Assembly: GCA_001600055.1 (NCBI GenBank)
Contig: BCIV01000015.1
Span: 568,861-632,860 of the forward strand
Direction of reading: 5' to 3'
DNA length: 64,000 nucleotides
Origin: Filobasidium wieringae
Taxonomy: Eukaryota; Basidiomycota; Tremellomycetes; Filobasidiales; Filobasidiaceae
Below, one piece after another: positions 61,328 through 64,000 of the stretch. The notes beneath the pieces are model-generated. The model saw nothing but the letters and a program-made list of their open reading frames with translations, was not told the origin of the DNA and ran no database searches. Numbering within the stretch: the first letter of the stretch is position 1; each line of letters opens with the position of its first letter. A program made the position numbers and the translations under genes.

Positions 61328-61753
61328 ATAGTAGCCTTCTAGTCAAGAGCAAGTCAGAATTGCATGGGCTATAGATGTCGGACCGATGTGGAGAGTACAA
61401 TCGTTGTCTGACTGAGGATTGATTCCCTGGGTCGAGAGACCTCAATTAACGGTCTGGAGGATCTAAACCACTTTACTGTAGCGAGCATCGTGTAGCCATG
61501 GGGCAATCCTGAGCTTGTACTTGACTTCCGCTCAACATAGCAAAGTTTTCCGCAGGCGGTATCACATGCTATATTTGGACGGTCTGATGCGGTGCGATGT
61601 CCTCTGAGAGGTATCACTAGTGGATGAACTGAGTATAGACCTATGGGAGCGGACCAGAGGCTCTAGTAGCGAGTCTTGAGGCATAAAGAAATTCAGGTGT
61701 ATCGAGTCACTATCAAGACAACCCCTACTCGAGCATCCAAGGGGGACTCGCCG
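61328..61753. other. Convergent intergenic region
   Basis: 3' flanks of the ferric reductase and SGNH genes. Two minus frames (61173-61445, 61369-61617) are unsupported. Confidence 0.4.
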
Positions 61754-62653
61754 TCAACCCTTGTTCCCTTGCAGTAACCCTTCGATCGCCCCTGCTATGG
61801 CCCTCATGCCTTCTTCATTCGGCATGAACGGCAGGATGCCCTGAGCGATATCAGATCTCGTTATCCATTCCTCTTGTGTTCCCAGTTCGTGCCCCTCTCC
61901 CAGTCTAGACGCTTGTATCAGATCAACCCCCGTTTCGCGTGCGGTGAGGTCGATACAATCGTTTAGCTGGAGTTGTAACTCTTGGAAGGCTCGAATGATA
62001 GGTTCCGCTAGGGAGAGGGAGTTTGAAGGGGTGGAAGCGAGGCCAAAGATGGGAAGATAATCTATCAAAACAATCCGAGCATGAGGAGCGGTTTCTCTTG
62101 CGGTGGAGATAATATGTTTCAGCCCCGAGTTGATGTTCGAGAGTTGAGCCGATCCGGGCAACGTGACGGTTTCTCCCATCTTCCACAGAATAGGCCGAGC
62201 GAATAGTCCTAGTTTCTGTGCGAGTTGGACAGCGGCATATGATCGCATCAAAGATTGACAGAGGCCGAGTTCCTGGCCGCCTAGGAAGGAATGTGAGTAG
62301 ATCGAGAGCTCAGATCATGTCACAATCGTAGGGATATCGAACGACTTGCCTGCAGTGATGGTTATCAGATCTGTATCCTCAGTCACTCCAAGCAACTGAG
62401 GTGGCAGTGTCTCTCCATCGATCGGGTTGATAGAATTGGACGATTGCCAAGTGTGAATTACATCGTTCAAACTTGCTCCAGTCGCCGTGCGGTCCGTCAA
62501 CTTTGCTCCCCACTTATCAGCAAGGAGAGAGGGGTAGTTACATCCCGAACGGAGTGCGGAATGGTTCAGTATAGGGGGTATAGAGGATCCGGCCGCGAAC
62601 GTGCTTCCAAGTGAGACGATGTGTTTGATTCTCATTTGTGGTGATCTAATCAT
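61754..62653 (-). CDS. SGNH/GDSL-hydrolase-like protein with altered catalytic positions
   Basis: Exons 62635 (or 62653)-62350 and 62280-61754, about 270 residues. Overall layout matches fungal SGNH hydrolases: HIVSLGSTFAAGSSIPP, SGCNYPSLLADKWGAKLTD, ATGASLNDVI, DLITITAGGQELG, LCQSLMRSYA, ARIVLIDYLP and MPNEEGMRAIAGAIEGLL. The nucleophile position (GDSxxxG) reads G-S-T, with Thr12 for Ser. The oxyanion GGND reads G-G-Q-E (Gln98), and the expected His-Pro-Asn before the last helix reads Met248-Pro-Asn. No signal peptide. The single intron begins with GC (GCAG-GCAAGT). It may be a non-enzymatic paralogue or have changed chemistry; the intact frame argues against simple decay. Confidence 0.82.
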
Positions 62654-62989
62654 ACGCGAGGATCCACAGAGATGATCTTCGCCTTAAGTAAGTTTACGGG
62701 GTCAAAGTCAAGATGCTGAGCAAGCGACAAATATGATCCAAGTTGTCTGTTGGTGGTCGCATGTACCATGTGAATCGATCAGAGGAGTTCGGTCGCGATC
62801 TCAGATACTGAACGGCTGAACCGGGCCTGTTACGGTAGGTTCTCGCTGTGACCGGTTTAGGGGTTATGCATCCTGGCTCTTCTGCTACTCTGCACCGCTT
62901 CGTGGTTTCCCATCCATAGGGCAATCATCAAGTCTGCAATTAATCGTATACCCAAAATGGCATGATACAACCGAGAGAGAAAAGAGGAC
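62654..62989. other. Intergenic, promoter side of the SGNH gene
   Basis: No gene recognised. Several minus frames overlap each other. Confidence 0.4.
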
Positions 62990-63260
62990 GAGGGGATACA
63001 ACGGGATTCGACCACAAACCAAAGAGAGCGGAAGGATCGAGCGAGACCAAAGAGAGCGGGAGGAGCGAGCGAGACGAAAGAGAGCCGGAGGAGCGAGCAA
63101 GATGGTCCGACTGAGAGAATTCGAGAACGAGAGATAGAGAGAACGAGAGAACAAGAAAATGAGAAAATAAGAGAACCAGAGAACAAGGTGACGGTTGAGA
63201 GAACGAGAGAATGAAATGTCCCAAAAGAAATGGTCCGGAACAGATGATCTGACCGTGAAA
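62990..63260. repeat. Purine-rich imperfect repeats
   Basis: The plus strand is strongly purine-biased. Three imperfect units of about 31-32 bases containing AAAGAGAGCGG and GAGCGAGCGAGAC occur at 63021-63110, followed by GAGAGAACGAGA/GAGAACAAG units to about 63215. All three minus frames are open here only because of the pyrimidine bias; none is taken as a gene. Confidence 0.75.
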
Positions 63261-63337
63261 GCTGAGAGAGAGAGGAAGATGGAAACACAAGGTCTCTGTT
63301 GGATTAACTTTATAGTGCATCCCTTACACTGTGGGGT

Positions 63338-63439
63338 TATAGGGAGGTGCCGGCCGGGGGTTGAGACCAATTTCACGTAAACACAACTTATAGGGAGTTA
63401 CGGGCCGGGGGTTGAGACCAATTTCACGCAAACCCAACT
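63338..63439. repeat. 51-bp tandem pair
   Basis: Two adjacent 51-base units starting TATAGGGAG and containing GGGGGTTGAGACCAATTTCA; they differ at a handful of bases. Confidence 0.9.
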
Positions 63440-63444
63440 TGTCC

Positions 63445-63460
63445 TAGGGTTAGGGGTTAA
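63445..63460 (+). repeat. Telomere-like TTAGGGG motif
   Basis: TAGGGTTAGGGGTTAA directly follows the 51-bp pair. Confidence 0.7.
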
Positions 63461-63634
63461 CAGTAAAGTTTTTGCTAAAACTATTCTGCCGGAAAACATT
63501 CTGCTCGCAAGGGTCAAATTGTTGACCGATCAGCGGGTCGACTGACCACCTCAAGCGAAATCTTGCGCGCTAAGCGAATTCCCTTATCGCGTCATCTTGG
63601 TATCGCCGCCGCGTCGACACTATGAATTCAACCA

Positions 63635-63660
63635 AGGGTTAGGGGTTTAGGGGTTAGGGG
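63635..63660 (+). repeat. Interstitial telomere-like array
   Basis: Three to four TTAGGGG-type units with the G-rich strand pointing to the right edge. Tremellomycete telomeres use TTAGGGGG/TTAGGGG-type repeats, so this orientation fits an end lying to the right. Confidence 0.8.
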
Positions 63661-63865
63661 TAGAACATGGTGTAGTACAGTAGAGAGTGTCTAGTTACAA
63701 GGTGTATTCGATTCCTAGCCATTCAAACGAGTCGTGCACCTTGTACACCACTTCCTCCTGGGGTTTAGAACGTGGTGTAGTACAGTAGAGAGTGTCTAGT
63801 TACAAGGTGTATTCGATTCCTAGCCATTCAAACGAGTCGTGCACCTTGTACACCACTTCCTCCTG
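63661..63865. repeat. 100-bp tandem duplication
   Basis: Copies 63661-63760 and 63766-63865, separated by GGGTT, differ at one base (CATGG versus CGTGG). Each holds an inverted pair ACAAGGTG ... CACCTTGT that could fold as a hairpin. No open frame or tRNA structure. Confidence 0.95.
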
Positions 63866-64000
63866 TTTCCTCACGCTTCAAAGTGCCTGAAACGAGCTCT
63901 AAGCAGTAGAAGTGAGAGTCTCTTGAGCAGGAACTCGTAAGATCCGACTGCCATCAGGCTGCGCCACTCCTCAAACACCTTCCTGCACTCTCCTTCCATC

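Noticed and set aside
53468..62653. SDR, hydrolase, ferric reductase and SGNH genes as a biosynthetic cluster
   Set aside because: No backbone enzyme (PKS, NRPS, terpene synthase) and no dedicated regulator or transporter; proximity alone is weak.
62857..63376. Three overlapping minus-strand open frames rich in Ser, Leu and Phe
   Set aside because: They are a by-product of the purine-biased repeat block; no start context, splice sites or family motif.
63455..63660. Window end being the true telomere
   Set aside because: The TTAGGGG units are short and followed by 340 bases of non-telomeric sequence, so only interstitial or subtelomeric repeats can be claimed.
63705..63720. TATTCGATTCCTAG resembling a tRNA T-arm in the 100-bp repeat
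   Set aside because: The GG of the B box is missing and no acceptor stem can be formed.

Overview
The window looks like nuclear DNA of a basidiomycete fungus, most likely a tremellomycetous yeast. Genes are dense and nearly all are split by short GT-AG introns of about 55-85 bases. The encoded proteins (NAD-glutamate dehydrogenase, Pus7, Krr1, Pho84-type and Dal5-type transporters, Zn2Cys6 regulator) are fungal, and TTAGGGG-like repeats of the Cryptococcus type occur near the right end. All exon coordinates come from manual splicing by frame continuity, splice motifs and protein-family expectation; no alignment program was run.

Left part (1-20 kb), mostly conserved housekeeping genes: NAD-dependent glutamate dehydrogenase (+, 5' exons uncertain); a small orphan with a WHIM-like motif (-); a tiny orphan (+); a Nit-type amidase with an 11-nt micro-exon and a probable mitochondrial presequence (+); tRNA pseudouridine synthase Pus7 (-); a CCDC97/DUF2052 protein (-); a long Zn2Cys6 transcription factor with a stretched zinc-cluster loop (-); and, divergent from it, a maltose/galactoside O-acetyltransferase (+).

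Middle (19.8-43 kb): a patch of small orphan genes, a 637-residue orphan with a membrane segment, then KRR1 (-) and a SET/Vps75-type NAP histone chaperone (+) sharing a 309-bp divergent promoter, two weak small genes, a PHO84-type phosphate transporter whose upstream region holds Pho4-like CACGTG/CACGTT motifs, and a conserved-looking orphan (-).

Right part (43-64 kb), accessory in character: a Dal5-family MFS permease; a young, nearly complete Ty1/copia LTR retrotransposon (46589-51446, 181-bp LTRs with one mismatch, 5-bp target duplication CATTC, half-tRNA-iMet primer site); the GT34 glycosyltransferase gene into whose 3' end the element jumped and which also carries an in-frame TAG; a short-chain dehydrogenase; an HSL-type alpha/beta hydrolase; a MITE-like element; an 11-exon ferric reductase with one GC-AG intron; and an SGNH-hydrolase relative in which the catalytic serine, oxyanion asparagine and histidine positions all appear substituted. 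The last 1.3 kb has no gene. It holds purine-rich repeats, a 51-bp tandem pair, TTAGGGG-like arrays and a 100-bp tandem duplication, which suggests a subtelomeric or rearranged end.

No CRISPR array, tRNA gene, rRNA gene or obvious biosynthetic cluster was seen. The most unusual items are the degenerate SGNH protein, the double lesion in the GT34 gene, the half-tRNA-primed copia element with its single gag stop codon, and the repeat-rich right edge.
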